NCBI RefSeq assembly: GCF_000422985.1
Contig: NZ_AUHC01000005.1
Span: 124,001-188,000, forward strand
DNA: 64,000 bases
Direction of reading: 5' to 3'
DNA from: Erythrobacter cryptus DSM 12079
Lineage (GTDB): Bacteria > Pseudomonadota > Alphaproteobacteria > Sphingomonadales > Sphingomonadaceae
Every line of letters starts with the position of its first letter. Position 1 is the first letter of the stretch. Made by a program: the position numbers and the translations under genes. The notes under the pieces are model-generated. The model had not been told where the DNA came from. It made no database searches and saw only the letters and a program-made list of their open reading frames with translations. Of this stretch, positions 10,343 to 19,306 are shown piece after piece.

Positions 10343-11525
10343 TCTTGCCGCGGCCGAATGGCCCCGCCGCGCCGGGCTGGCGGCGCTCACCGCGGCGCTC
10401 GGCGCGGAGAACCTGCGCTGGGTCGGCGGGGCGGTGCGCGATGCGCTGCTCGGCCTTGCGGTTGCCGATGTCGATGCCGCCACCCGGCTCCACCCCAAGG
10501 CGGTGATGGCGGCCTGCGCCAGGGCCGGGATCCGCACCGTGCCCACCGGCCTTGCCCATGGCACCGTCACCGCGGTGCTCGCCGATGGCCCGGTCGAGAT
10601 CACCACCCTGCGCCGCGACGTGGCGACCGACGGGCGCCGCGCCACCATCGCCTTTGCCGAGGACTGGCGCGAGGATGCGGCAAGGCGCGATTTCACCATC
10701 AACGCGCTCTATGCCCATCCCGAAACGCTGGAGATCTCCGACTATTTCGAAGGGTTGGCCGATCTTGCCGCGGGCCGGGTGCGCTTCATCGGCCCGGCGC
10801 GCCAGCGCATTGCCGAGGATCACCTCAGGATCCTGCGCTATTACCGCTTCCAGGCGCGCTTTGGCGCGGCGCTCGATCCCGAGGCCGAAGCGGCCTGCGC
10901 CGAACTGGCCCACACGCTCAAGGGGCTGAGCCGCGAGCGCATCGCTGCTGAACTGCTCGCGCTGCTCGCCCTGCCCGATCCGCACGCGACACTCACGCGA
11001 ATGCGCGCGCAAGGGGTGCTGCCGGTGATCCTGCCCGAGGCCGGGGCGCCGCAACTGGCCGCGCTTGCCCGCCTGATCGCGGCCGAGGCGGCGCAGGGCT
11101 TTGCCCCCGATCCGGTGCGCCGGCTCGCCGCGCTGCTGCCGCCTTCTGTCGAGGTCGCCGAGGCGGTGGCGGCGCGGCTGCGCCTTTCCAAGGCCCAGCG
11201 CGCCCGGTTGGTGAGCGCGGCCGGGCGCGGCGAGGGCGATGCGGGCGATCCGCGCGCGCTCGCCTATCGCCTCTCGAGCGCCTTTGCGATCGACCGGCTG
11301 CTGCTGGCCGGGGCCGATGCCCGCATGCTCGCGGGCTGGCAGGCGCCGTCCTTCCCGCTCAAGGGCGGGGACATCGTCGCGCGCGGGGTGCGCGCCGGGC
11401 CGGAGGTGGCGCGCCTGCTCAAGAAGATCGAGGCGCGCTGGGTGGCCGAGGGCTTTCCCGGCGCCGAGCGGGTCGATCAGATGCTCGCCGAGGAACTGGG
11501 CACCAGCGCCTTCCGCTTCGACTAG
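10332..11525 (+). CDS. cca: CCA tRNA nucleotidyltransferase
   Basis: Adds or repairs the 3' CCA of tRNAs. The 397-residue class II protein has the active-site motif WVGGAVRDALLG, the acidic pair in VADVDAAT, the RRDFTINAL motif and the EDHLRILRYYRFQARFG helix. The start is ATG 10332, inside the end of the NUDIX gene. The stop TAG shares a CTAG (11522-11525) with the stop of convergent parC, so the two genes overlap by 4 nt. Confidence 0.93.
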   Translation: MRADLAAAEWPRRAGLAALTAALGAENLRWVGGAVRDALLGLAVADVDAATRLHPKAVMAACARAGIRTVPTGLAHGTVTAVLADGPVEITTLRRDVATDGRRATIAFAEDWREDAARRDFTINALYAHPETLEISDYFEGLADLAAGRVRFIGPARQRIAEDHLRILRYYRFQARFGAALDPEAEAACAELAHTLKGLSRERIAAELLALLALPDPHATLTRMRAQGVLPVILPEAGAPQLAALARLIAAEAAQGFAPDPVRRLAALLPPSVEVAEAVAARLRLSKAQRARLVSAAGRGEGDAGDPRALAYRLSSAFAIDRLLLAGADARMLAGWQAPSFPLKGGDIVARGVRAGPEVARLLKKIEARWVAEGFPGAERVDQMLAEELGTSAFRFD

Positions 11526-13828
11526 GTGAAGCGGTTCGACTTGGGAAAGCCCTGCGGCGGCATCCGCCCGGCGGCGCCGCGCGCCACCTTCCACAGGCGG
11601 ATTTCGGTTTCGGTGCGGGTGCGCTCGCCCGATCCGCCCATGGTCCAGCTCAGCCCTTCGGCAAGGGTGAAGGTGGTGGCGTCAGAAAGCCCGCCATCGC
11701 GGTAGCGCTGGAGCTGCACCCCCTGCCCGCGGCTCATCACCGGCAGTTCCTCGAGGTTGAAGACCACGAGCTTGCGGTTGTCTCCCACCACCGCGACATG
11801 ATCGTGCCCCGGCGCGATGGCGCGCACCACCCGCAATTGCGCCCCATCCTTGAGGTTGACGACCTGGCGCCCCTTGCGGGTCTCGGCGAGAAGCTCGTCC
11901 ATCTCGGCGACAAAGCCCTTGCCCTGGCTCGAGGCGAGCAGCAGCCGGGTGCCGGGGCGATAGGCCATCACCGCGGCGATGCTGGCCTCGCTTTCAAGGT
12001 CGATCATGCTGCGCACCGGCTCGCCAAAGCCGCGCGCGCCCGGCAGCTTGTCACACCCCAGGGTGAAGAAGCGCCCGTCCGAGGCGGCAAGCAGCAGCTT
12101 GTCGGTGGTCTGGGCGTGGAGGATGAAGGCAAGGCCATCGCCTTCCTTGAACTTGAACTCCTGATCGAGCGGCACATGCCCGCTGGCCGCGCGGATCCAG
12201 CCCTTGTGCGAGAGGATCACGGTGAGAGGCGCCTTTTCGATCATCGCCTCCATGCTGAAGGCAACGTTGGGGGCGGCCTCGGCAATCAGGGTGCGGCGGC
12301 GGCCGAGCGGGGTGTCCTCGGCATAGTCCTTGCGCAGTGACCTGAGATCGCGCTTCAGACGGCTGCGCTGGCGCGCGGGGCTGGCGAGCAGTTCCTCAAG
12401 CTCGGCCTGTTCGGCCACCAGCGCCTCCTGTTCGCGCCTGAGCTCCATTTCCTCGAGCTTGCGCAAGGAGCGCAGGCGCATGTTCAGGATCGCCTCAGCC
12501 TGGCGATCGGTGAGGTCGAACTCGGCCATCAGCACCGGCTTGGGCTCATCCTCGCTGCGGATGATGGCGATCACCCGATCGAGGTTCAGAAAGGCAATGA
12601 TATAGCCGCGCACCAGCTCGAGCCGGGCGGCGATCTGGCCGAGCCGGTGGCGGGCGCGGCGCTGGAGAATGTCGATCTGTGCCCGGGTCCAGTGCTCGAG
12701 CAGCTCCTTGAGCCCCATCACCATCGGGGTGCGGCCCAGCCCCGGGCGCGCATCGAGCACGTTCATGTTGAGCGAGAAGCGGGTTTCGAGATCGGTGAGG
12801 CGGAACAGGCTTTCCTTCAGAAGTTCCGGATCGACATTGCGGCTGCGCGGCACCAGCACGATGCGGATCGCGCTGTCGCTTTCGTCGCGCACATCCTCGA
12901 GGATCGGCAGCTTCTTGTCGGCAATCGCCTGGGCGATCTGCTCGATCAGCTTGGACTTGGGCACCTGATAGGGGATTTCGCTGATGACAAGCTGCCATTG
13001 CCCGCCGCCCAGCCGCTCGATCCCCGCCTCGACATCGGCCGGGTCCTTGGCCTCGGGCGCGCGGAAACGCCCGCGCAGGCGCAAGGCGCCGCGCCCGGTG
13101 CGATAGGCCTCGCAAATCACCGCCGGGCTGTCGATCACCTGGCCGCCGGTGGGAAAATCGGGGCCGCGAAACAGCTCCATCAGCCGCTCGTGGGTGACGT
13201 GGGGGTTGTCGATCAGCTCCAGCGTCGCATCGATGATCTCGGCGACATTGTGGCTGGGGATGCTGGTGGCCATCCCCACCGCGATCCCGCTGGCGCCGTT
13301 GGCCAACAGGTTGGGAAAGAGGCCGGGGAAGATTTCCGGCTCAACCTCCTCGCCATTATAGGTCGGCAGGAAATCGACCGTGCCTTCATCGAGCCCGGCC
13401 ATGAGGTCGAGCGCCGTCTTCGTCAGCCGGGCCTCGGTGTAGCGATAGGCCGCGGCATTGTCGCCATCGACATTGCCGAAATTGCCCTGCCCCTCGATCA
13501 GCGGATAGCGCAGGGCAAAGTCCTGGGCGAGGCGCACCATCGCGTCATAGACGCTCGCATCGCCATGGGGGTGATACTTGCCGATCACATCGCCCACCAC
13601 CCGGGCGGATTTCTTGAAGGCGCTTGCCGGATCGAGCTTCAGCTGCCGCATCGCCCACAAGAGGCGGCGGTGCACCGGCTTCAGCCCGTCGCGCAGATCA
13701 GGCAGCGAACGCGCGGTGATGGTCGAGAGGGCATAGACGAGATAGCGCTCGGACAGCGCGGCATCGAAGGGGGCATCGACGATCGCCTCGAAGGGATCGG
13801 ATTCGCCGGGAAGATCGGTGGTGGCCAT
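11522..13828 (-). CDS. parC: DNA topoisomerase IV subunit A
   Basis: The DNA-cleaving subunit that decatenates daughter chromosomes. The protein is 768 residues. The catalytic tyrosine is in AAAYRYTEARLT (about residue 120), after the helix-turn-helix region GDVIGKYHPHGDASVYDAM. A coiled-coil gate (about 380-480) and a shortened C-terminal propeller follow. The start is ATG 13828 (MATTDLPGESD). The upstream gap contains a near-perfect DnaA box. The ParC call over GyrA rests on length and C-terminus. Confidence 0.92.
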   Translation of the reverse strand: MATTDLPGESDPFEAIVDAPFDAALSERYLVYALSTITARSLPDLRDGLKPVHRRLLWAMRQLKLDPASAFKKSARVVGDVIGKYHPHGDASVYDAMVRLAQDFALRYPLIEGQGNFGNVDGDNAAAYRYTEARLTKTALDLMAGLDEGTVDFLPTYNGEEVEPEIFPGLFPNLLANGASGIAVGMATSIPSHNVAEIIDATLELIDNPHVTHERLMELFRGPDFPTGGQVIDSPAVICEAYRTGRGALRLRGRFRAPEAKDPADVEAGIERLGGGQWQLVISEIPYQVPKSKLIEQIAQAIADKKLPILEDVRDESDSAIRIVLVPRSRNVDPELLKESLFRLTDLETRFSLNMNVLDARPGLGRTPMVMGLKELLEHWTRAQIDILQRRARHRLGQIAARLELVRGYIIAFLNLDRVIAIIRSEDEPKPVLMAEFDLTDRQAEAILNMRLRSLRKLEEMELRREQEALVAEQAELEELLASPARQRSRLKRDLRSLRKDYAEDTPLGRRRTLIAEAAPNVAFSMEAMIEKAPLTVILSHKGWIRAASGHVPLDQEFKFKEGDGLAFILHAQTTDKLLLAASDGRFFTLGCDKLPGARGFGEPVRSMIDLESEASIAAVMAYRPGTRLLLASSQGKGFVAEMDELLAETRKGRQVVNLKDGAQLRVVRAIAPGHDHVAVVGDNRKLVVFNLEELPVMSRGQGVQLQRYRDGGLSDATTFTLAEGLSWTMGGSGERTRTETEIRLWKVARGAAGRMPPQGFPKSNRFT

Positions 13829-13870
13829 GGCCAGAGCCTCTAGCAAGCGCAGGGCCGTGCCGGGAGGGGC

Positions 13871-13879
13871 CTATCCACA
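13871..13879 (+). promoter_or_regulatory. DnaA-box-like site before parC
   Basis: CTATCCACA differs from the consensus TTATCCACA at one position. It lies 43 nt before the parC ATG, in the short gap to the ferredoxin gene. Confidence 0.4.
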
Positions 13880-13901
13880 GGCTTGGGCGGGCGGGGGCGC
13901 G

Positions 13902-14237
13902 CTACATCCGCCGCACATCGGTGCTTTCGGCAGGGACGCTGACGACCAGGCCATCAAGCTCAGGCGTGAGCGTGATCTGGCATGAGAGGCGCGAGGTGCG
14001 CCGCACCCCCGCGGCAAAATCGAGCATGTCCTCCTCCTCCTCGCACGCGGCGGGCAGGCGCGCGAACCATTCGGGCGCGACGATCACATGGCAGGTGGAA
14101 CAGGCCATCTGCCCCTCGCAGGTGCCCTCGAGCGGCAGGCCCGCGGCCTGACCGAGCCGCAGCAGGCAATCGCCCGCCGCGCCCCGGGCCTCGATGGGCT
14201 TGCCGTGGGGATCGATGAAGGTGACGGTGATGCTCAC
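13902..14237 (-). CDS. 2Fe-2S ferredoxin (adrenodoxin type)
   Basis: A 111-residue vertebrate/adrenodoxin-like ferredoxin. The cluster ligands are in CEGQMACSTC plus a distal Cys in RLSCQITLT. It starts VSITVTFIDPHGKPI from GTG 14237, which overlaps the TGA of the desulfurase gene (GTGA). This type supplies electrons for Fe-S cluster assembly or to oxygenases; its place after two cysteine desulfurases favours cluster assembly. Confidence 0.88.
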   Translation of the reverse strand: MSITVTFIDPHGKPIEARGAAGDCLLRLGQAAGLPLEGTCEGQMACSTCHVIVAPEWFARLPAACEEEEDMLDFAAGVRRTSRLSCQITLTPELDGLVVSVPAESTDVRRM

Positions 14238-15328
14238 AGGCCCTGGCTCCTCGCCGCCGCGCGAATCGCCTCGGCGGCGGCCGCGATGTCCTCGGCGCGC
14301 GTATAGCGGCCAAAGCCGAGGCGGATAGAGGATTTGGCCTCGGCATCGGTAAGGCCGATGGCCTTGAGCACATGGCTCGGCCGGCCCGATCCGCTGGCAC
14401 AGGCGCTGCCGGCGGAGAACATCACGCCGCGGCAATCGCTCAACAGCCGGGCGACATCAAGGCCCTCCTTCCTGATGTTGAGATTGCCGTGCCAGCGCGC
14501 CTCGGCGCTGCCGTTGAGCTGCCAGTCGGCAAAGGCCGCGCGGGCGATGTTCCACAAATGTTTCACGTGAAACATTTGCGCCTCGAGGCTCTCGGCCGCA
14601 AGCCGCGCGGCTGCGCCAAAGCCCGCACACAGCGCGGGGCTGAGCGTGCCCGAACGCAAGCCCCCCTCCTGCCCGCCGCCGTGGATGAGCGGGGCAAGGC
14701 CTGCCCCCTCGCGCTGCCACAAGGCGCCGATCCCCTTGGGACCATGGCATTTGTGCGCCGAAATGGCGATGAAATCGGGGGCAAAGGTGAGCGGCAAGCG
14801 GCCATAGGCCTGCACCGCATCGACCAGCACCTGCGCCCCGGCGGCCCGGGCAATGGCGAGGGATTCCTCGAGTGGATTGATCACCCCGATCTCGTTGTTG
14901 ACCGCCATGATCACCACAAGCCCTGTCGAAGCTGTGACATGCTCGGCCAAAGCGGCGACATCGGCGCGCCCATCGCCAAGCACCGGCAGCACGGTGAGGC
15001 GCCTACCCTGCGCGGCGAGCGCACCGGCGCAATCGAGCACCGCGGCATGTTCGCTGGCAAAGGTAATGACATCGCCCTTGGTGCCGAGGATCACGGTGTT
15101 GATCGCCTCGGTCGCGCCCGAGGTGAAGATCACCCGCCCCCCTGGGGGGAGCAGCGCTGCCACGGCCTCGCGCGCGGCCTCGACCGCGGCGGCGGCCATG
15201 CGGCCCATGCGGTGGGGCGAATGGGGATTGCCAAAGGTCTCGCTCTCCGGCCCGCCGAGCCATCTGAGCATCGCCTCGCGCGCTTCGGGCGCGAGCGGGG
15301 TGGTCGCCTGATAATCGAGATAGATCAC
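14234..15328 (-). CDS. Cysteine desulfurase family protein (second copy, carries parS)
   Basis: A PLP-dependent class V aminotransferase of 364 residues, NifS/IscS-like. Landmarks are the start VIYLDYQATTPL, the PLP-lysine motif AISAHKCHGPKGIGAL (about 200), and the cysteine loop FSAGSACASGSGRPSHVL (about 315-330). It takes sulfur from cysteine for Fe-S or tRNA thiolation. GTG 15328 overlaps the stop of the upstream desulfurase. A perfect ParB-binding palindrome lies inside it and encodes MFHVKH, in a helix region of the small domain. Confidence 0.9.
   Translation of the reverse strand: MIYLDYQATTPLAPEAREAMLRWLGGPESETFGNPHSPHRMGRMAAAAVEAAREAVAALLPPGGRVIFTSGATEAINTVILGTKGDVITFASEHAAVLDCAGALAAQGRRLTVLPVLGDGRADVAALAEHVTASTGLVVIMAVNNEIGVINPLEESLAIARAAGAQVLVDAVQAYGRLPLTFAPDFIAISAHKCHGPKGIGALWQREGAGLAPLIHGGGQEGGLRSGTLSPALCAGFGAAARLAAESLEAQMFHVKHLWNIARAAFADWQLNGSAEARWHGNLNIRKEGLDVARLLSDCRGVMFSAGSACASGSGRPSHVLKAIGLTDAEAKSSIRLGFGRYTRAEDIAAAAEAIRAAARSQGL
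14555..14578. other. parS: parS centromere site (ParB binding), inside a desulfurase gene
   Basis: The core TGTTTCACGTGAAACA (14559-14574) is the canonical bacterial parS. The palindrome extends without mismatch to 24 nt, with CAAA and TTTG flanks. Such sites load ParB and usually lie within tens of kilobases of the chromosome origin. I saw only this exact copy in the window. Confidence 0.9.
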
Positions 15329-16323
15329 GCCAGCGCCTCCCACGCCTCGACAAACCGCGCCAGCTCCGCGGGCGTGGTGTTCCACCCCAGGCTCACCCTG
15401 ATGGTGCGCGCGGCCACATCATCGGCAACGCCAAAGGCATCGAGCACCCGGCTTTTCTTCAAGGTGCCCGAGGAGCAGGCGCTCCCTGCCGAGACCGCAA
15501 GGCCCATTGCATCGAGGCGGATCAGCAGCGCCTGGGCCGAAAGGTGCGGGTGGGCGAGCGCGAAGATGTAATCGACCGGATCGCCGAGCACGAGGCGCCA
15601 GGGCGCAAGCTGCGCGGCAAAATGGGCGCGATCCTCGGCGCTGGTGGCCCAGCTCTCCCTGCCCCCCGCCGCGAGCGCGGCGGCCATGCCGAGCACGCCC
15701 GGCAGGTTCTCGGTGCCCTGGCGATAGCCGCGCTCGTGCCCGCCGCAAGGGCTGATGAGCGAAAAGTCACGCAGCAGCAGCGCCCCCACCCCGATCGGCC
15801 CGCCGAACTTGTGCGCGCTCACCACGATCATGTCGGCTGCGGGAAGGGCGAGGCGCCCGGCGCTCTGGGCGCAATCGGCAAGCACCAGCGTGCCGGGCGG
15901 CGGGGGCTGCGCGGCAAGCCAGCCGGACGGATCGCGCGTGCCGGTTTCCGAATTGACATGCTGGGCGGCAAGCAGCGCGCCGGGGCCGAGCGGCGCGGCA
16001 TCGGTGCACACCTCAGCCGCGGGCAGCGCGCGCCACAGGGCATCGTGTTCGAAGGGGCTGGCAAGGCGGCGCTGCGCCGCAGCGCGGGTGAGCGCGATGG
16101 CCAGGGCCTCGCTCGCGCCCGAGGTGAAGATCACCTCGCCCTGCCACCCCAGCGCCCGCTTGACCCGCTCGCGCGCATCCTCGAGCGCGGCGCGCGCGCG
16201 GCGGCCTTCGGCATGGGGGCTCGAAGGATTGGCCCACAGGGAAAAGCCCTCCTCCATCGCCGCGCGCGCCTCGGGCCGCAGCGGGCTGGTGGCGGCGTGG
16301 TCGAGATAGATCCGCTCAGCGAT
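15325..16323 (-). CDS. Cysteine desulfurase family protein (first copy), ATC start
   Basis: A second NifS-like PLP enzyme of about 332 residues. It has IYLDHAATSPLRPEAR at the N-terminus, PLP lysine in VVSAHKFGGPIGVGALL, and the cysteine loop VSAGSACSSGTLKKSRVL. No ATG, GTG or TTG precedes the conserved IYLDHAATSP. The first usable codon is ATC at 16323, with GAGG 8 nt upstream. An internal ATG at 16257 would delete the conserved start. It is the first gene of a desulfurase-desulfurase-ferredoxin operon and diverges from the hydrolase. Confidence 0.82.
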   Translation of the reverse strand: MAERIYLDHAATSPLRPEARAAMEEGFSLWANPSSPHAEGRRARAALEDARERVKRALGWQGEVIFTSGASEALAIALTRAAAQRRLASPFEHDALWRALPAAEVCTDAAPLGPGALLAAQHVNSETGTRDPSGWLAAQPPPPGTLVLADCAQSAGRLALPAADMIVVSAHKFGGPIGVGALLLRDFSLISPCGGHERGYRQGTENLPGVLGMAAALAAGGRESWATSAEDRAHFAAQLAPWRLVLGDPVDYIFALAHPHLSAQALLIRLDAMGLAVSAGSACSSGTLKKSRVLDAFGVADDVAARTIRVSLGWNTTPAELARFVEAWEALA

Positions 16324-16428
16324 GGTGCTGTCCTCACGAGAAATTGCGCATTTCGCCTGCCCGCCTATATAGGCGACGCGATTTTCGGCGCCACCCGGCG
16401 CCGTGCAGCCAATTTTCAGGGATTAGCG

Positions 16429-17085
16429 ATGCCATCTGTCATCTTTCCCGGCCCCGAAGGCCGACTTGAAGGCCGTTTTGCCCCGCCCCCGCGGCCGCGC
16501 GCCCCGGTGGCCCTGATCCTGCACCCGCACCCCGAAGGCGGGGGCACGATGAATGACCGCATCGTCCAGCGGCTCTACAAGACCTTTGCCGATCGCGGCT
16601 TTGCCACGCTGCGCTTCAACTTCCGCGGCGTGGGTCGCTCGCAAGGCTCGTTCGACAACGGGATCGGCGAGCTTTCCGATGCCGCGGCCGCGCTCGACTG
16701 GGTACAGTCGATCCACCCGGAAGCGCAGAGCACCTGGATCGCCGGCTATTCCTTTGGCGCGCTCATCGGGATGCAGCTGCTGATGCGCCGGCCCGAGGTG
16801 CGCGGCTTCATCTCGATCGCGCCGCCGGCCAACATGTATGATTTCAGCTTCCTTGCCCCCTGCCCGGCAAGCGGCATCTTCCTCCAGGGCGCGGCCGATA
16901 CGGTGGTGCAGCCTGCCGCGGTGCAGAAGCTGGTGGACAAGCTGCGCACCCAGAAGCACATCACCATCCACCACGAGGAAATCCCCCGCGCCAACCACTT
17001 CTTCGAGAACGAGCTTGAGGATCTGATGCGCGCGGTGGACAATTATCTCGATTTCCGCCTCTCGCCCGATTGCCCGATCAAGTAG
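16429..17085 (+). CDS. Alpha/beta hydrolase (COG2945-like)
   Basis: A 218-residue serine hydrolase. It has the oxyanion region LILHPHPEGGG, RFNFRGVGRSQG, the nucleophile elbow GYSFGAL, an Asp in LQGAADTVV and a terminal His in PRANHFFENE. Close relatives are annotated only as alpha/beta hydrolases. An AGGGA motif precedes ATG 16429. It diverges from the cysteine desulfurases across 105 nt. Confidence 0.82.
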   Translation: MPSVIFPGPEGRLEGRFAPPPRPRAPVALILHPHPEGGGTMNDRIVQRLYKTFADRGFATLRFNFRGVGRSQGSFDNGIGELSDAAAALDWVQSIHPEAQSTWIAGYSFGALIGMQLLMRRPEVRGFISIAPPANMYDFSFLAPCPASGIFLQGAADTVVQPAAVQKLVDKLRTQKHITIHHEEIPRANHFFENELEDLMRAVDNYLDFRLSPDCPIK

Positions 17086-17112
17086 GCGGGTGCCGCGCGG
17101 CGGCGATCCCGG

Positions 17113-17325
17113 TCACTCGGCGGCCTGCTTCCTGATGGCGCTGACCGGGGCCTCGCCGCCGGGCGTGGGCAGCGTCCAGATCACGACGTTGATGAGGGCA
17201 ATCGCGGCAAGCAGCAACATCAGCAGCGGCTGCCTTGCCGCGCCGGTGCGCCGCCACAGCACGAAGGCCCCCGCCACCAGCGCCAGCGCGGCGAGCATCA
17301 CCAGTGAGAGCACGAGATCGATCAT
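17113..17325 (-). CDS. Small two-helix membrane protein, unknown
   Basis: A 70-residue protein with two predicted membrane helices, about 4-24 (DLVLSLVMLAALALVAGAFV) and 33-52 (PLLMLLLAAIALINVVIWTL), a basic loop between them (WRRTGAARQ) and a polar tail. I do not recognise a family. GC use and clean start and stop favour a real gene. Confidence 0.6.
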   Translation of the reverse strand: MIDLVLSLVMLAALALVAGAFVLWRRTGAARQPLLMLLLAAIALINVVIWTLPTPGGEAPVSAIRKQAAE

Positions 17326-17452
17326 GCCAGGCCCCCATCCTTGCTTGTGTTGGCACCGCAGGGCCTGCGCCTAATCGGGCTTTTGCGCGCGGGCAAGGGT
17401 CGCGTGCCGAGCGCGATTGACGAAGGGCCGACGGCCCGCCAGAGCTAGGGGC

Positions 17453-19306
17453 ATGAGAGAGAGCCTTGCCACCATCACCCGCCGCCAGGCCCTTGCCGGA
17501 CTTGGCGGGGCTGCCACGCTTGCCCTGCTGCCCGCCTGCGCCCGCAGCGCCGCGGGCAGCGCCCCGGCTGCTGCCAGCGGCCTTGCCGGCCTTGCACCCG
17601 ATGCCGCGCTCGATGCCATTGCCTACCGCATGCTCGCCCACGAACCGGGCCGGGCCACCGGGCTTGGCGTTGATGTCGGCGAATATGCCGCCTGGCGCGG
17701 CACCTTTGGCACCCCGGGCGAGGAGGGGCGGCAGGCCTATGCGGCAACGCTCAAGGAGCTGCTGGAAGAAGCGCGAGCCTATCCGCGCGCCGGGCTGACC
17801 AGCGATCAGCAGATCGGCTTTGAGGTCGTCGAGGCCGCCTTTGCCAGCGCGCTTGAAGGCATGGCCCTGCCCTATGGTGATGTGGCGGTGGGCAGCTGGC
17901 GCAATGCCCCTTACGTGGTGATCCAGAATGTCGGCGGCTACCTCGATTACCCGCGCTTCTTTGCCTCGACCCAGCCGCTCAAGGCGCCCGAGGACACGGG
18001 CTTCTATCTCGATCGGCTCGCCGAGGTGCCGCGCCTGCTCGATGGCGAGCTTGACCGGATCCGGGCCGCCCATGCGCTAGGGGTGATCCCGCCCGCCTTC
18101 CTGCTCGACAAGGCGATCGCGCAGATGGAGGCGAGCATCCGCAGCGCGAGCGAGAGCTATGTCGGCCCGCTCGCCGCCTCGGGCCTGGCGGGGGCGGAAA
18201 GCCGCGCCGGCTTGGCTGAGCGGATCGTCGCGGACAGCATCGTCCCCGCGCTCGAGCGCCAGCTTGCCGAACTCAAGGCCCAGCGCAGCGAGGCGCGCGA
18301 CCATGCCGGGATGTGGGCCCAGCCGGTGGGCGAGGAATATTACGCCTGGGCGATCCGCGCTTCGACCACCACGGCCTTGAGCCCGGAGGAGATCCACCGC
18401 CAGGGCCTGGCCGAGCTTGAGGAAATCCACGCGCGGATGGATCCGATCCTCAAGGAGATCGGCTACACCACCGGCAGCGTGGGCGAGCGGATGCGCGCGC
18501 TTTCCGAAGACCCACGCTACAAGTTTGCCGAGGGCGATGCCGGGCGCGCGGAAATCTTCGCCTTCATCAACGAGCGCATCGCCTGGATCAAGGCGCAGAT
18601 GCCGCGCGCCTTCAACCAGCTGGTCGATCCCCCGCTCGAGGTGCGGCGCCTGCCGCTCGCCGAGGAGCCGGGCGCGCCCGGGGCCTATGGCGGGGCGGGG
18701 AGCAAGGATGGCTCGATCCCCGGGCGGTTCTGGATCAACCTGCGCACCACCGATCTGCACCGCAAGTATGATCTTGCCGATCTCACCTTCCACGAAAGCA
18801 TCCCCGGGCACGTGTGGGAGGGCGAGTTTTCCAACCGCCTGCCGCTGATCCGCTCGATCCTCGCCTTCAACGCCTTTTCCGAAGGCTGGGCGCTTTATGC
18901 CGAACAGCTTGCCGATGAGCTGGGCGCCTATGATGATTTCAAGGTCGGGCGGCTGGGATATCTGCAAAGCCTCGCCTTTCGCGCCTGCCGGTTGGTGGTG
19001 GACACCGGGCTGCACGCCAAGCGCTGGACGCGCGAAGAGGGCCGGCAGTTCTTTGTCGAACGCAATGGCTCCAAGCTCGAGGAGGTGGCCAGCGAGGTTG
19101 ATCGCTATTGCTCCTGGCCGGGGCAGGCCTGCGGCTACAAGATCGGCCACAGCGAGATCGTGCGCCAGCGCGAGCGGGCGCAGCGCGCGCTGGGCGCGGC
19201 CTATGACCTTAAAGCCTTCAACACCGCGGTGGTGCTCGGCGGCAATGCGCCCTTGAGCGTGGTGGCCAACACCGTGAGCCGCTACATCGCCGCGGCGCGC
19301 GGCTAG
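17453..19306 (+). CDS. DUF885 family Tat lipoprotein, putative metallopeptidase
   Basis: A 617-residue exported protein. The N-terminus has a twin-arginine signal (TITRRQALAGLGG) followed by a lipobox (LLPAC), so it is probably exported folded and lipid-anchored. The DUF885 domain has the zinc-peptidase-like HESIPGH motif (about 445) and downstream EGWALYAE. Related proteins are putative carboxypeptidases; substrate unknown. AGGGG precedes ATG 17453. Its TAG overlaps the stop of the convergent symporter in a CTAG. Confidence 0.85.
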   Translation: MRESLATITRRQALAGLGGAATLALLPACARSAAGSAPAAASGLAGLAPDAALDAIAYRMLAHEPGRATGLGVDVGEYAAWRGTFGTPGEEGRQAYAATLKELLEEARAYPRAGLTSDQQIGFEVVEAAFASALEGMALPYGDVAVGSWRNAPYVVIQNVGGYLDYPRFFASTQPLKAPEDTGFYLDRLAEVPRLLDGELDRIRAAHALGVIPPAFLLDKAIAQMEASIRSASESYVGPLAASGLAGAESRAGLAERIVADSIVPALERQLAELKAQRSEARDHAGMWAQPVGEEYYAWAIRASTTTALSPEEIHRQGLAELEEIHARMDPILKEIGYTTGSVGERMRALSEDPRYKFAEGDAGRAEIFAFINERIAWIKAQMPRAFNQLVDPPLEVRRLPLAEEPGAPGAYGGAGSKDGSIPGRFWINLRTTDLHRKYDLADLTFHESIPGHVWEGEFSNRLPLIRSILAFNAFSEGWALYAEQLADELGAYDDFKVGRLGYLQSLAFRACRLVVDTGLHAKRWTREEGRQFFVERNGSKLEEVASEVDRYCSWPGQACGYKIGHSEIVRQRERAQRALGAAYDLKAFNTAVVLGGNAPLSVVANTVSRYIAAARG

